Shown here in pieces: positions 41,301-55,560 of a DNA stretch of 64,000 nucleotides. The stretch spans positions 8,380,501 through 8,444,500 of the forward strand of contig OZ059900.1 of NCBI GenBank assembly GCA_964057225.1. Reading direction: 5' to 3'. This DNA comes from Auanema rhodensis. Taxonomy: Eukaryota > Nematoda > Chromadorea > Rhabditida > Rhabditidae. The notes below the pieces were generated by a model. It was not told the origin of the DNA and made no database searches. It saw only the letters and a program-made list of their open reading frames with translations. The first letter of the stretch is position 1, and every line of letters begins with the position of its first letter. The translations under genes and the position numbers were made by a program.

Positions 41301-44300
41301 ATTTTAACCACTTTGGTCAAAAAGGACCGAAAATATCAAGAATTATTGGTTTTTTGGGGTTTGAAGGACATTTTGGCTAAATCAGTCAAACTTTTGATCT
41401 TAAGCATATTTTCTTCTTCTAAAACGACTAAATGTATGAAATACTGTCATAAAATGTTCATATAGGTGTATTTTGCACGAATATCAAAACTGATTGAAAT
41501 ATGGGCCTTTTTATGCTCAAAACGCCATATATTCAACGATTTTGGGTACAAAACATGTGAAAACTGTATGTTTTGATCAGACCCTTTGAGATATGGATTT
41601 GAAATTCAGGATTCATAAACTTTGACTATTTTCACATATATATGTTCAATTTTAACCACTTTGGTCAAAAAGGACCGAAAATATCAAGAATTATTGGTTT
41701 TTTGGGGTTTGAAGGGCATTTTGGCTAAATCAGTCAAACTTTTGGCATATTTTTTTCTTCTAAAACGACTAAATGTTAGGAACACTGTCATAGAATGTTG
41801 ATATAGGTGTATTTTGCACGAATATCAAAACTGATTGAAATATGGGCCTTTTTATGCTCAAAACGCCATATATTCAACAATTTTGGGTACAAAACATGTG
41901 AAAACTGTATGTTTTGATCAGACCCTTTGAGATATGGATTTGAAATTCAGGATTCATAAACTTTGACTATTTTCACATATATATGTTCAATTTTAACCAC
42001 TTTGGTCAAAAAGGACCGAAAATATCAAGAATTATTGGTTTTTTGGGGTTTGAAGGACATTTTGGCTAAATCAGTCAAACTTTTGATCTTAAGCATATTT
42101 TCTTCTTCTAAAACGACTAAATGTATGAAATACTGTCAAAGATTGTTCATATAGGTGTATTTTGCACGAATATCAAAACTGATTGAAATATGGGCCTTTT
42201 TATGCTCAAAACGCCATATATTCAACGATTTTGGGTACAAAACATGTGAAAACTGTATGTTTTGATCAGACCCTTTGAGATATGGATTTGAAATTCAGGA
42301 TTCATAAACTTTGACTATTTTCACATATATATGTTCAATTTTAACCACTTTGGTCAAAAAGGACCGAAAATATCAAGAATTATTGGTTTTTTGGGGTTTG
42401 AAGGACATTTTGGCTAAATCAGTCAAACTTTTGATCTTAAGCATATTTTTTTCTTCTAAAACGACTAAATGTATGAAATACTGTCATAGAATGTTCATAT
42501 AGGTGTATTTTGCACGAATATCGAAACTGATTGAAATATGGGCCTTTTTATGCTCAAAACGCCATATATTCAACGATTTTGGGTACAAAACATGTGAAAA
42601 CTGTATGTTTTGATCAGACCCTTTGAGATATGGATTTGAAATTCAGGATTCATAAACTTTGACTATTTTCACATATATATGTTCAATTTTAACCACTTTG
42701 GTCAAAAAGGACCGAAAATATCAAGAATTATTGGTTTTTTGGGGTTTGAAGGACATTTTGGCTAAATCAGTCAAACTTTTGATCTTAAGCATATTTTTTT
42801 CTTCTAAAACGACTAAATGTATGAAATACTGTCATAGAATGTTCATATAGGTGTATTTTGCACGAATATCGAAACTGATTGAAATATGGGCCTTTTTATG
42901 CTCAAAACGCCATATATTCAACGATTTTGGGTACAAAACATGTGAAAACTGTATGTTTTGATCAGACCCTTTGAGATATGGATTTGAAATTCAGGATTCA
43001 TAAACTTTGACTATTTTCACATATATATGTTCAATTTTAACCACTTTGGTCAAAAAGGACCGAAAATATCAAGAATTATTGGTTTTTTGGGGTTTGAAGG
43101 GCATTTTGGCTAAATCAGTCAAACTTTTGGCATATTTTTTTCTTCTAAAACGACTAAATGTTAGGAATACTGTCATAGAATGTTGATATAGGTGTATTTT
43201 GCACGGATATCAAAACTGATTGAAATATGGGCCTTTTTATGCTCAAAACGCCATATATTCAACAATTTTGGGTACAAAACATGTGAAAACTGTATGTTTT
43301 GATCAGACCCTTTGAGATATGGATTTGAAATTCAGGATTCATAAACTTTGACTATTTTCACATATATATGTTCAATTTTAACCACTTTGGTCAAAAAGGA
43401 CCGAAAATATCAAGAATTATTGGTTTTTTGGGGTTTGAAGGACATTTTGGCTAAATCAGTCAAACTTTTGATCTTAAGCATATTTTCTTCTTCTAAAACG
43501 ACTAAATGTATGAAATACTGTCATAAAATGTTCATATAGGTGTATTTTGCACGAATATCAAAACTGATTGAAATATGGGCCTTTTTATGCTCAAAACGCC
43601 ATATATTCAACGATTTTGGGTACAAAACATGTGAAAACTGTATGTTTTGATCAGACCCTTTGAGATATGGATTTGAAATTCAGGATTCATAAACTTTGAC
43701 TATTTTCACATATATATGTTCAATTTTAACCACTTTGGTCAAAAAGGACCGAAAATATCAAGAATTATTGGTTTTTTGGGGTTTGAAGGACATTTTGGCT
43801 AAATCAGTCAAACTTTTGATCTTAAGCATATTTTTTTCTTCTAAAACGACTAAATGTATGAAATACTGTTATAGAATGTTCATATAGGTGTATTTTGCAC
43901 GAATATCGAAACTGATTGAAATATGGGCCTTTTTATGCTCAAAACGCCATATATTCAACGATTTTGGGTACAAAACATGTGAAAACTGTATGTTTTGATC
44001 AGACCCTTTGAGATATGGATTTGAAATTCAGGATTCATAAACTTTGACTATTTTCACATATATATGTTCAATTTTAACCACTTTGGTCAAAAAGGACCGA
44101 AAATATCAAGAATTATTGGTTTTTTGGGGTTTGAAGGACATTTTGGCTAAATCAGTCAAACTTTTGGCATATTTTTTTCTTCTAAAACGACTAAATGTTA
44201 GGAATACTGTCATAGAATGTTGATATAGGTGTATTTTGCACGGATATCAAAACTGATTGAAATATGGGCCTTTTTATGCTCAAAACGCCATATATTCAAC

Positions 44301-45073
44301 AATTTTGGGTACAAAACATGTGAAAACTGTATGTTTTGATCAGACCCTTTGAGATATGGATTTGAAATTCAGGATTCATAAACTTTGACTATTTTCACAT
44401 ATATATGTTCAATTTTAACCACTTTGGTCAAAAAGGACCGAAAATATCAAGAATTATTGGTTTTTTGGGGTTTGAAGGACATTTTGGCTAAATCAGTCAA
44501 ACTTTTGATCTTAAGCATATTTTCTTCTTCTAAAACGACTAAATGTATGAAATACTGTCATAAAATGTTCATATAGGTGTATTTTGCACGAATATCAAAA
44601 CTGATTGAAATATGGGCCTTTTTATGCTCAAAACGCCATATATTCAACGATTTTGGGTACAAAACATGTGAAAACTGTATGTTTTGATCAGACCCTTTGA
44701 GATATGGATTTGAAATTCAGGATTCATAAACTTTGACTATTTTCACATATATATGTTCAATTTTAACCACTTTGGTCAAAAAGGACCGAAAATATCAAGA
44801 ATTATTGGTTTTTTGGGGTTTGAAGGGCATTTTGGCTAAATCAGTCAAACTTTTGGCATATTTTTTTCTTCTAAAACGACTAAATGTTAGGAATACTGTC
44901 ATAGAATGTTGATATAGGTGTATTTTGCACGAATATCAAAACTGATTGAAATATGGGCCTTTTTATGCTCAAAACGCCATATATTCAACAATTTTGGGTA
45001 CAAAACATGTGAAAACTGTATGTTTTGATCAGACCCTTTGAGATATGGATTTGAAATTCAGGATTCATAAACT
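35386..45073 (+). repeat. Array domain built on 689-bp dimers
   Basis: 341-bp monomers return here and are typically followed by a CATATTTTCTTCTTC monomer, giving repeated 689-bp steps (for example 35386 to 36075, 36771 to 37460, 37460 to 38149, 43696 to 44385, 44385 to 45074). A longer duplication at an offset of 5888 bp links 35386, 36075, 36423, 36771 and 37460 to 41274, 41963, 42311, 42659 and 43348. Sub-markers are GCACGGATATC in 341-bp copies 37119, 43007 and 44044, and TCATAAAATG in several 348-bp copies. Confidence 0.87.
38845..42310 (+). repeat. 5-monomer HOR, period 1733 bp, about two copies
   Basis: The order 38845, 39193, 39541, 39889 (341 bp), 40230 repeats as 40578, 40926, 41274, 41622 (341 bp), 41963. 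Rare shared markers at an offset of 1733 bp are GTGTACTTTGC (about 39,037 and 40,770), TTAGGAACACTG in the 341-bp copies, TGTCAAAGATTG in 40230 and 41963, and the CTATTTCTACATATATATGTTC-type start of 39193 and 40926. The first monomer differs at its start (ACAAATATATGTCC at 38845, TTCACATATA at 40578). Confidence 0.88.
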
Positions 45074-48000
45074 TTGACTATTTTCACATATATATGTTCA
45101 ATTTTAACCACTTTGGTCAAAAAGGACCGAAAATATCAAGAATTATTGGTTTTTTGGGGTTTGAAGGACATTTTGGCTAAATCAGTCAAACTTTTGATCT
45201 TAAGCATATTTTCTTCTTCTAAAACGACTAAATGTATGAAATACTGTCATAGAATGTTCATATAGGTGTATTTTGCACGAATATCAAAACTGATTGAAAT
45301 ATGGGCCTTTTTATGCTCAAAACGCCATATATTCAACGATTTTGGGTACAAAACATGTGAAAACTGTATGTTTTGATCAGACCCTTTGAGATATGGATTT
45401 GAAATTCAGGATTCATAAACTTTGACTATTTTCACATATATATGTTCAATTTTAACCACTTTGGTCAAAAAGGACCGAAAATATCAAGAATTATTGGTTT
45501 TTTGGGGTTTGAAGGACATTTTTGCTAAATCAGTCAAACTTTTGATCTTAAGCATATTTTTTTCTTCTAAAACGACTAAATGTATGAAATACTGTCATAG
45601 AATGTTCATATAGGTGTATTTTGCACGAATATCAAAACTGATTGAAATATGGGCCTTTTTATGCTCAAAACGCCATATATTCAACGATTTTGGGTACAAA
45701 ACATGTGAAAACTGTATGTTTTGATCAGACCCTTTGAGATATGGATTAGAAATTCAGGATTTATAAACTTTGACTATTTTTACATATATATGTTCAATTT
45801 TAACCACTTTGGTCAAAAAGGACCGAAAATATCAAGAATTATTGGTTTTTTGGGGATTGAAGGGCATTTTGGCAAAATCAGTCAAACTTTTGATCTTAAG
45901 CATATTTTTTTCTTCTAAAACGACTAGATGTATGGAATACTGTCATAGAATGTTGATATAGGTGTATTTTGCACGAATATCGAAACTGATTGAAATATGG
46001 GCCTTTTTATGCTCAAAACGCCATATATTCAACGATTTTGGGTACAAAACATGTGAAAACTGTATGTTTTGATCAAACCCTTTGAGATATGGATTTGAAA
46101 TTCAGGATTCATAAACTTCGACTATTTCTACAAATATATGTCCAATTTTAACCACTTTGGTCAAAAAGGACCGAAAATATCAAGAATTATTGGTTTTTTG
46201 GGGTTTGAAGGGCATTTTGGCAAAATCAGACAAACTTTTGATCTTAAGCATATTTTTTTCTTCTAAAACGACTAAATGTATGAAATACTGTCAAAGAATG
46301 TTCATATAGGTGTATTTTGCACGAATATCAAAACTGATTGAAATATGGGCCTTTTTATGCTCAAAACGCCATATATTCAACAATTTTGGGTACAAAACAT
46401 GTGAAAACTGTATGTTTTGATCAGACCCTTTAAAGATATGGATTTGAAATTCAGGATTCATAAACTTCGACTATTTCTACATATATATGTCCAATTTTAA
46501 CCACTTTGGTCAAAAAGGACCGAAAATATCAAAAATTATTGGTTTCTTGGGGTTTGAAGGGCATTTTGGCAAAATCAGTCAAACTTTTGATCTTAAGCAT
46601 ATTTTTTTCTTCTAAAACGACTAAATGTTAGGAATACTGTCATAGAATGTTGATATAGGTGTATTTTGCACGAATATCAAAACTGATTGAAATATGGGCC
46701 TTTTTATGCTCAAAACGCCATATATTCAACGATTTTGGGTACAAAACATGTGAAAACTGTATGTTTTGATCAGACCCTTTGAGATATGGATTTGAAATTC
46801 AGGATTCATAAACTTTGACTATTTTCACATATATATGTTAAATTTTAACCACTTTGGTCAAAAAGGACCGAAAATATCAAGAATTATTGGTTTTTTGAGG
46901 TTTGAAGGGCATTTTGGCTAAATCAGTCAAACTTTTGATCTTAAGCATATTTTTTTCTTCTAAAACGACTAAATGTATGAAATACTGTCATAGAATGTTC
47001 ATATAGGTGTATTTTGCACGAATATCAAAACTGATTGAAATATGGGCCTTTTTATGCTCAAAACGCCATATATTCAACGATTTTGGGTACAAAACATGTG
47101 AAAACTGTATGTTTTGATCAGACCCTTTGAGATATGGATTTGAAATTCAGGATTCATAAACTTTGACTATTTTTACATATATATGTCCAATTTTAACCAC
47201 TTTGGTCAGAAAGGACCGAAAATATCAAGAATTATTGGTTTTTTGGGGTTTGAAGGGCATTTTGGCAAAATCAGTCAAACTTTTGATCTTAAGCATATTT
47301 TTTTCTTCTAAAACGACTAAATGTTAGGAATACTGTCATAGAAGGTTGATATAGGTGTATTTTGCACGAATATCAAAACTGATTGAAATATGGGCCTTTT
47401 TATGCTCAAAACGCCATATATTCAACGATTTTGGGTACAAAACATGTGAAAACTGTATGTTTTGATCAGACTCTTTGAGATATGGATTTGAAATTCAGGA
47501 TTCATAAACTTTGACTATTTTCACATATATATGTTCAATTTTAACCACTTTGGTCAAAAAGGACCGAAAATATCAAGAATTATTGGTTTTTTGGGGTTTG
47601 AAGGGCATTTTGGCTAAATCAGTCAAACTTTTGATCTTAAGCATATTTTTTTCTTCTAAAACGACTAAATGTATGGAAGACTGTCATAGAATGTTCATAT
47701 AGGTGTATTTTGCACGAATATCAAAACTGATTGAAATATGGGCCTTTTTATGCTCAAAACGCCATATATTCAACGATTTTGGGTACAAAACATGTGAAAA
47801 CTGTATGTTTTGATCAGACCCTTTGAGATATGGATTTGAAATTCAGGATTCATAAACTTTGACTATTTTTACATATTTATGTCCAATTTTAACCACTTTG
47901 GTCAAAAAGGACCAAAAATATCAAGAGTTATTGGTTTTTTGGGTATTGAAGGGCATTTTGGCAAAATCAGTCAAACTTTTGATCTTAAGCATATTTTTTT

Positions 48001-49670
48001 CTTCTAAAACGACTAAATGTTAGGAATACTGTCATAGAATGTTGATATAGGTGTATTTTGCACGAATATCAAAACTGATTGAAATATGGGCCTTTTTATG
48101 CTCAAAACGCCATATATTCAACGATTTTGGGTACAAAACATGTGAAAACTGTATGTTTTGATCAGACCCTTTGAGATATGGATTTGAAATTCAGGATTCA
48201 TAAACTTTGACTATTTTCACATATATATGTTCAATTTTAACCACTTTGGTCAAAAAGGACCGAAAATATCAAGAATTATTGGTTTTTTGAGGTTTGAAGG
48301 GCATTTTGGCTAAATCAGTCAAACTTTTGATCTTAAGCATATTTTTTTCTTCTAAAACGACTAAATGTATGAAATACTGTCATAGAATGTTCATATAGGT
48401 GTATTTTGCACGAATATCAAAACTGATTGAAATATGGGCCTTTTTATGCTCAAAACGCCATATATTCAACGATTTTGGGTACAAAACATGTGAAAACTGT
48501 ATGTTTTGATCAGACCCTTTGAGATATGGATTTGAAATTCAGGATTCATAAACTTTGACTATTTTTACATATATATGTCCAATTTTAACCACTTTGGTCA
48601 AAAAGGACCGAAAATATCAAGAATTATTGGTTTTTTGGGGTTTGAAGGGCATTTTGGCAAAATCAGTCAAACTTTTGATCTTAAGCATATTTTTTTCTTC
48701 TAAAACGACTAAATGTTAGGAATACTGTCATAGAATGTTGATATAGGTGTATTTTGCACGAATATCAAAACTGATTGAAATATGGGCCTTTTTATGCTCA
48801 AAACGCCATATATTCAACGATTTTGGGTACAAAACATGTGAAAACTGTATGTTTTGATCAGACTCTTTGAGATATGGATTTGAAATTCAGGATTCATAAA
48901 CTTTGACTATTTTCACATATATATGTTCAATTTTAACCACTTTGGTCAAAAAGGACCGAAAATATCAAGAATTATTGGTTTTTTGGGGTTTGAAGGGCAT
49001 TTTGGCTAAATCAGTCAAACTTTTGATCTTAAGCATATTTTTTTCTTCTAAAACGACTAAATGTATGGAAGACTGTCATAGAATGTTCATATAGGTGTAT
49101 TTTGCACGAATATCAAAACTGATTGAAATATGGGCCTTTTTATGCTCAAAACGCCATATATTCAACGATTTTGGGTACAAAACATGTGAAAACTGTATGT
49201 TTTGATCAGACCCTTTGAGATATGGATTTGAAATTCAGGATTCATAAACTTTGACTATTTTTACATATTTATGTCCAATTTTAACCACTTTGGTCAAAAA
49301 GGACCAAAAATATCAAGAATTATTGGTTTTTTGGGTATTGAAGGGCATTTTGGCAAAATCAGTCAAACTTTTGATCTTAAGCATATTTTTTTCTTCTAAA
49401 ACGACTAAATGTATGGAATACTGTCATAGAATGTTGATATAGGTGTATTTTGCACGAATATCGAAACTGATTGAAATATGGGCCTTTTTATGCTCAAAAC
49501 GCCATATATTCAACGATTTTGGGTACAAAACATGTGAAAACTGTATGTTTTGACCAGACCCTTTGAGATATGGATTTGAAATTCAGGATTCATAAACTTT
49601 GACTATTTTCACATATATATGTTCAATTTTAACCACTTTGGTCAAAAAGGACCGAAAATATCAAGAATTA
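45074..49670 (+). repeat. Second copy of the 23.5-kb domain (offset 21,524 bp) with a 1392-bp HOR
   Basis: Monomers 45074, 45422, 45770, 46118 (349 bp), 46467, 46815 and 47163 match 23550, 23898, 24246, 24594, 24943, 25291 and 25639 at an offset of 21,524 bp. From 46815 a 4-monomer period of 1392 bp is seen: 46815, 47163, 47511, 47859 against 48207, 48555, 48903, 49251. The pair at 48903 and 49251 (GGAAGACTG, then ACATATTTATGTCC with GACCAAAAATAT and GGGTATTG) also matches 33297 and 33645, an offset of 15,606 bp. No 341-bp monomers are present. The last monomer stops at position 72, at the inversion joint. Confidence 0.87.
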
Positions 49671-49671
49671 A
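49670..49671. other. Left orientation-switch joint (blunt)
   Basis: Plus-strand sequence ends at 49670 (AAGAATTA, monomer position 72). Minus-strand sequence begins at 49671 (AGAAGAAAAAA, whose complement ends at monomer position 147). The next expected base on each side does not match, so there is no overlap at the joint. This is a head-to-head boundary within one satellite. Confidence 0.95.
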
Positions 49672-50861
49672 GAAGAAAAAAATATGCTTAAGATCAAAAG
49701 TTTGACTGATTTTGCCAAAATGCCCTTCAATCCCCAAAAAACCAATAATTCTTGATATTTTCGGTCCTTTTTGACCAAAGTGGTTAAAATTGGACATAAA
49801 TATGTAAAAATAGTCAAAGTTTATGAATCCTGAATTTCAAATCCATATCTCAAAGGGTCTGATCAAAACATACAGTTTTCACATGTTTTGTACCCAAAAT
49901 CGTTGAATATATGGCGTTTTGAGCATAAAAAGGCCCATATTTCAATCAGTTTCGATATTCGTGCAAAATACACCTATAACAACATTCTATGACAGTATTC
50001 CATACATTTAGTCGTTTTAGAAGAAAAAAATATGCTTAAGATCAAAAGTTTGACTGATTTTGCCAAAATGCCCTTCAATCCCCAAAAAACCAATAATTCT
50101 TGATATTTTCGGTCCTTTTTGACCAAAGTGGTTAAAATTGGACATAAATATGTAAAAATAGTCAAAGTTTATGAATCCTGAATTTCAAATCCATATCTCA
50201 AAGGGTCTGATCAAAACATACAGTTTTCACATGTTTTGTACCCAAAATCGTTGAATATATGGCGTTTTGAGCATAAAAAGGCCCATATTTCAATCAGTTT
50301 CGATATTCGTGCAAAATACACCTATAACAACATTCTATGACAGTATTCCATACATTTAGTCGTTTTAGAAGAAAAAAATATGCTTAAGATCAAAATTTTG
50401 ACTGATTTTGCCAAAATGCCCTTCAATCCCCAAAAAACCAATAATTCTTGATATTTTCAGTCCTTTTTGACCAAAGTGGTTAAAATTGGACATAAATATG
50501 TAAAAATAGTCAAAATTTATGAATCCTGAATTTCAAATCCATATCTCAAAGGGTCTGATCAAAACATACAGTTTTCACATGTTTTGTACCCAAAATCGTT
50601 GAATATATGGCGTTTTGAGCATAAAAAGGCCCATATTTCAATCAGTTTTGATTTTTGTGCAAAATACACCTATATGAACATTCTATGACAGTATTTCATA
50701 CATTTAGTCGTTTTAGAAGAAAAAAATAGGCTTAAGATCAAAAGTTTGACTGATTTTGCCAAAATGCCCTTCAATCCCCAAAAAACCAATAATTCTTGAT
50801 ATTTACGGTCCTTTTTGACCAAAGTGGTTAAAATTATACATAAATATGTAAAAATAGTCAA

Positions 50862-51034
50862 AGTTTATGAATCCTGAATTTCAAATCCATATCTCAAAGG
50901 GTCTGATCAAAACATACAGTTTTCACATGTTTTGTACCCAAAATCGTTGAATATATGGCGTTTTGAGCATAAAAAGACCCATCCTTTTTGACCAAAGTGG
51001 TTAAAATTGAACATATATATGTAAAAATAGTCAA
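50862..51034 (-). repeat. Truncated 173-bp monomer, inverted copy
   Basis: On the minus strand the sequence runs from AAAAAGGA straight into TGGGTC, losing monomer positions 54-228 (175 bp). The joint is between 50981 and 50982, with a single base of ambiguity and so no meaningful microhomology. Two private changes sit in the monomer preceding it on the minus strand: TTTTGAACAG (51079) and GAAAATCAGG (51051). The plus-strand copy near 60,075 has the same joint and both changes. Confidence 0.93.
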
Positions 51035-54000
51035 AGTTTATGAATCCTGATTTTCAAATCCATATCTCAAAGGGTCTGTTCAAAACATACAGTTTTCACA
51101 TGTTTTGTACCCAAAATCGTTGAATATATGGCGTTTTGAGCATAAAAAGGCCCATATTTCAATCAGTTTCGATATTCGTGCAAAATACACCTATATGAAC
51201 ATTCTTTGACAGTATTTCATACATTTAGTCGTTTTAGAAGAAAAAAATATGCTTAAGATCAAAAGTTTGACTGATTTTGCCAAAATGCCCTTCAAACCCC
51301 AAAAAACCAATAATTCTTGATATTTTCGGTCCTTTTTGACCAAAGTGGTTAAAATTGGACATATATATGTAAAAATAGTCAAAGTTTATGAATCCTGAAT
51401 TTCAAATCCATATCTCAAAGGGTCTGATCAATACATACAGTTTTCACATGTTTTGTACCCAAAATCGTTGAATATATGGCGTTTTGAGCATAAAAAGGCC
51501 CATATTTCAATCAGTTTCGATATTCGTGCAAAATACACCTATATGAACATTCTTTGACAGTATTTCATACATTTAGTCGTTTTAGAAGAAAAAAATATGC
51601 TTAAGATCAAAAGTTTGACTGATTTTGCCAAAATGCCCTTCAAACCCCAAAAAACCAATAATTCTTGATATTTTCGGTCCTTTTTGACCAAAGTGGTTAA
51701 AATTGGACATATATATGTAAAAATAGTCAAAGTTTATGAATCCTGAATTTCAAATCCATATCTCAAAGGGTCTGATCAAAACATACAGTTTTCACATGTT
51801 TTGTACCCAAAATCGTTGAATATATGGCGTTTTGAGCATAAAAAGGCCCATATTTCAATCAGTTTTGATATTCGTGCAAAATACACCTATATGAACATTC
51901 TATGACAGTATTTCATACATTTAGTCGTTTTAGAAGAAAAAAATATGCTTAAGATCAAAAGTTTGACTGATTTTGCCATAATGCCCTTCAATCCCCAAAA
52001 AACCAATAATTCTTGATATTTTCGTTCCTTTTTGACCAAAGTGGTTAAAATTGAACATATATATGTGAAAATAGTCGAAGTTTATGAATCCTGAATTCAA
52101 AATCCATATCTCAAAGGGTCTGATCAAAACATACAGTTTTCACATGTTTTGTACCCAAAATCGTTGAATATATGGCGTTTTGAGCATAAAAAGGCCAATA
52201 TTTCAATCAGTTTTGATATTCGTGCAAAATACACCTATATGAACATTCTATGACAGTCTTCCATACATTTAGTCGTTTTAGAAGAAAAAAATATGCTTAA
52301 GATCAAAAGTTTGACTGATTTTGCCAAAATGCCCTTCAATCCCCAAAAAACCAATAATTCTTGATATTTTTGGTCCTTTTTGACCAAAGTGGTTAAAATT
52401 GGACATATATATGTGAAAATAGTCAAACTTTATGAATCCTGAATTTCAAATCCATATCTCAAAGGGTCTGATCAAAACATAGAGTTTTCACATGTTTTGT
52501 ACCCAAAATCGTTGAATATATGGCGTTTTGAGCATAAAAAGGCCCATATTTCAATCAGTTTCGATATTCGTGCAAAATACACCTATATCAACATTCTATG
52601 ACAGTATTTCATACATTTAGTCGTTTTAGAAGAAAAAAATATGCTTAAGATCAAAAGTTTGACTGATTTTGCCAAAATGCCCTTCAATCTCCAAAAAACC
52701 AATAATTCTTGATATTTTCGGTCCTTTTTGACCAAAATTGGTTAAAATTGGACATATATATGTGAAAATAGTCAAAGTTTATGAATCCTGAATTTCGAAT
52801 CCATATCTGAAAGGGTCTGATCAAAACATACAGTTTTCACATGTTTTGTACCCAAAATCGTTGAATGTATGGCGTTTTGAGCATAAAAAGGCCCATATTT
52901 CAATCAGTTTTGATAATCGTGCAAAATACACCTATATGAACATTCTATGACAGTATTTCATAAATTTAGTCGTTTTAGAAGAAAAAAATATGCTTAAGAT
53001 CAAAAGTTTGACTGATTTTGCCAAAATGTCCTTCAAACCCCAAAAAACCAATAATTCTTGATATTTTCGGTCCTTTTTGACCAAAGTGGTTGAAATTGAA
53101 CATATATATGTGAAAATAGTCAAAGTTTATGAATACTGAATTTCAAATCCATATCTCAAAGGGTCTGATCAAAACATACAGTTTTCACATGTTTTGTACC
53201 CAAAATCGTTGAATATATGGCGTTTTGAGCATAAAAAGGCCCATATTTCAATCAGTTTTGATATTCGTGCAAAATACACCTATATCAACATTCTATGACA
53301 GTATTCCATACATTTAGTCGTTTTAGAAGATAAAAATATGCTTAAGATCAAAAGTTTGACTGATTTAGCCAAAATGCCCTTCAAACCCCAAAAAACCAAT
53401 AATTCTTGATATTTTCGGTCCTTTTTGACCAAAGTGGTTAAAATTGGACATATATATGTAAAAATAGTCGAAGTTTATGAATCCCTAATTTCAAATCCAT
53501 ATCTCAAAGGGTCTGATCAAAACATACAGTTTTCACATGTTTTGTACCCAAAATCGTTGAATATATGGCGTTTTGAGCATAAAAAGGCCCATATTTCAAT
53601 CAGTTTTGATATTCGTGCAAAATACACCTATATCAACATTTTATGACAGTATTCCATACATTTAGTCGTTTTAGAAGAAAAAAATATGCTTAAGATCAAA
53701 AGTTTGACTGATTTAGCCAAAATGCCCTTCAAACCCCAAAAAACCAATAATTCTTGATATTTTCGGTCCTTCTTGACCAAAGTGGTTAAAATTGAACATA
53801 TATATGTAAAAATAGTCAAAGTTTATGAATCCTGAATTTCAAATCCATATCTCAAAGGGTCTGAACAAAACATACAGTTTTCACATGTTTTGTACCCAAA
53901 ATCGTTGAATATATGGCGTTTTGAGCATAAAAAGGCCCATATTTCAATCAGTTTTGATATTCGTGCAAAATACACCTATATGAACATTCTATGACAGTAT

Positions 54001-54119
54001 TTCATACATTTAGTCGTTTTAGAAGAAAAAAATATGCTTAAGATCAAAAGTTTGACTGATTTTGCCAAAATGCCCTTCAAACCCCAAAAAACCAATAATT
54101 CTTGATATTTTCGGTCCTT

Positions 54120-55560
54120 TTTGACCAAAGTGGTTAAAATTGGACATATATATGTGAAAATAGTCGAAGTTCATGAATTCTGAATTTCAAATCCATATCT
54201 CAAAGGGTCTGATCAAAACATACAGTTTTCACATGTTTTGTACCCAAAATCGTTGAATATATGGCGTTTTGAGCATAAAAAGGCCCATATATCAATCAGT
54301 TTTGATATTCGTGCAAAATACACCTATATGAACATTCTATGACAGTATTTCATACATTTAGTCGTTTTAGAAGAAAAAAATATGCTTAAGATCAAAAGTT
54401 TGACTGATTTAGCCAAAATGCCCTTCAAACCCCAAAAAACCAATAATTCTTGATATTTTCGGTCTTTTTTGACCAAAGTGGTTACAATTGAACATATATA
54501 TGTAAAAATAGTCAAAGTTTATGAATCCTGAATTTCAAATCCATACCTCAAAGGGTCTGATCAAAACATACAGTTTTCACATGTTTTGTACCCAAAATCG
54601 TTGAATATATGGCGTTTTGAGCATAAAAAGGCCCATATTTCAATCAGTTTCGATATTCGTGCAAAATACACCTATAACAACATTCTATGACAGTATTCCA
54701 TACATTTAGTCGTTTTAGAAGAAAAAAATATGCTTAAGATCAAAAGTTTGACTGATTTAGCCAAAATGTCCTTCAAACCCCAAAAAACCAATAATTCTTG
54801 ATATTTTCGGTCCTTTTTGACCAAAGTGGTTAAAATTGAACATATATATGTAAAAATAGTCAAAGTTTATGAATCCTGAATTTCAAATCCATATCTCAAA
54901 GGGTCTGATCAAAACATACAGTTTTCACATGTTTTGTACCCAAAATCGTTGAATATATGGCGTTTTGAGCATAAAAAGGCCCATATTTCAATCAGTTTTG
55001 ATATTCGTGCAAAATACACCTATATGAACATTCTTTGACAGTATTTCATACATTTAGTCGTTTTAGAAGAAAAAAATATGCTTAAGATCAAAAGTTTGAC
55101 TGATTTTGCCAAAATGCCCTTCAAACCCCAAAAAACCAATAATTCTTGATATTTTCGGTCCTTTTTGACCAAAGTGGTTAAAATTGGACATATATATGTG
55201 AAAATAGTCGAAGTTCATGAATTCTGAATTTCAAATCCATATCTCAAAGGGTCTGATCAAAACATACAGTTTTCACATGTTTTGTACCCAAAATCGTTGA
55301 ATATATGGCGTTTTGAGCATAAAAAGGCCCATATATCAATCAGTTTTGATATTCGTGCAAAATACACCTATATGAACATTCTATGACAGTATTTCATACA
55401 TTTAGTCGTTTTAGAAGAAAAAAATATGCTTAAGATCAAAAGTTTGACTGATTTAGCCAAAATGCCCTTCAAACCCCAAAAAACCAATAATTCTTGATAT
55501 TTTCGGTCTTTTTTGACCAAAGTGGTTACAATTAAACATATATATGTAAAAATAGTCAAA
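54120..55560 (-). repeat. Duplication inside the inverted segment, period 1044 bp
   Basis: About 54,120-54,515 recurs at about 55,164-55,559, exactly three monomers away. Shared private changes are GTTCATGAATTCTG, CCCATATATCAATC (54284 and 55328), GGTCTTTTTTGACC and GTGGTTACAATT. The monomer between them (start 54863) is of another type. The inverted segment has therefore had its own local duplications in addition to, or since, its orientation switch. Confidence 0.82.

Larger units (their letters stand above)
1..49670 (+). repeat. 348-bp satellite array, left arm (142 complete monomers)
   Basis: This is an uninterrupted head-to-tail tandem array. Taking TTGACT as monomer position 1, starts fall at 307, 655, 996, 1344 and so on to 49599. 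The window opens at monomer position 43 and the arm ends at position 72 of its last copy. The 49,292 bp between 307 and 49599 equal exactly 142 x 348 bp after correcting for 17 monomers of 341 bp, one of 342, one of 340 and nine of 349, so no foreign insertion is hidden inside. Copies differ by scattered substitutions at recurrent diagnostic sites. No transposon, gene or unique DNA is seen. Satellite arrays of this kind form centromeric, pericentromeric or subtelomeric heterochromatin; which one applies cannot be told from the sequence. Confidence 0.98.

Noticed and set aside
53425-53646. A 73-codon plus-strand open frame in the inverted segment, and 65-codon frames at 45721-45918 and 51930-52127
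   Set aside because: These are chance extensions created by single substitutions that remove stop codons from satellite frames. They have no counterpart in other monomers and no supporting signal.
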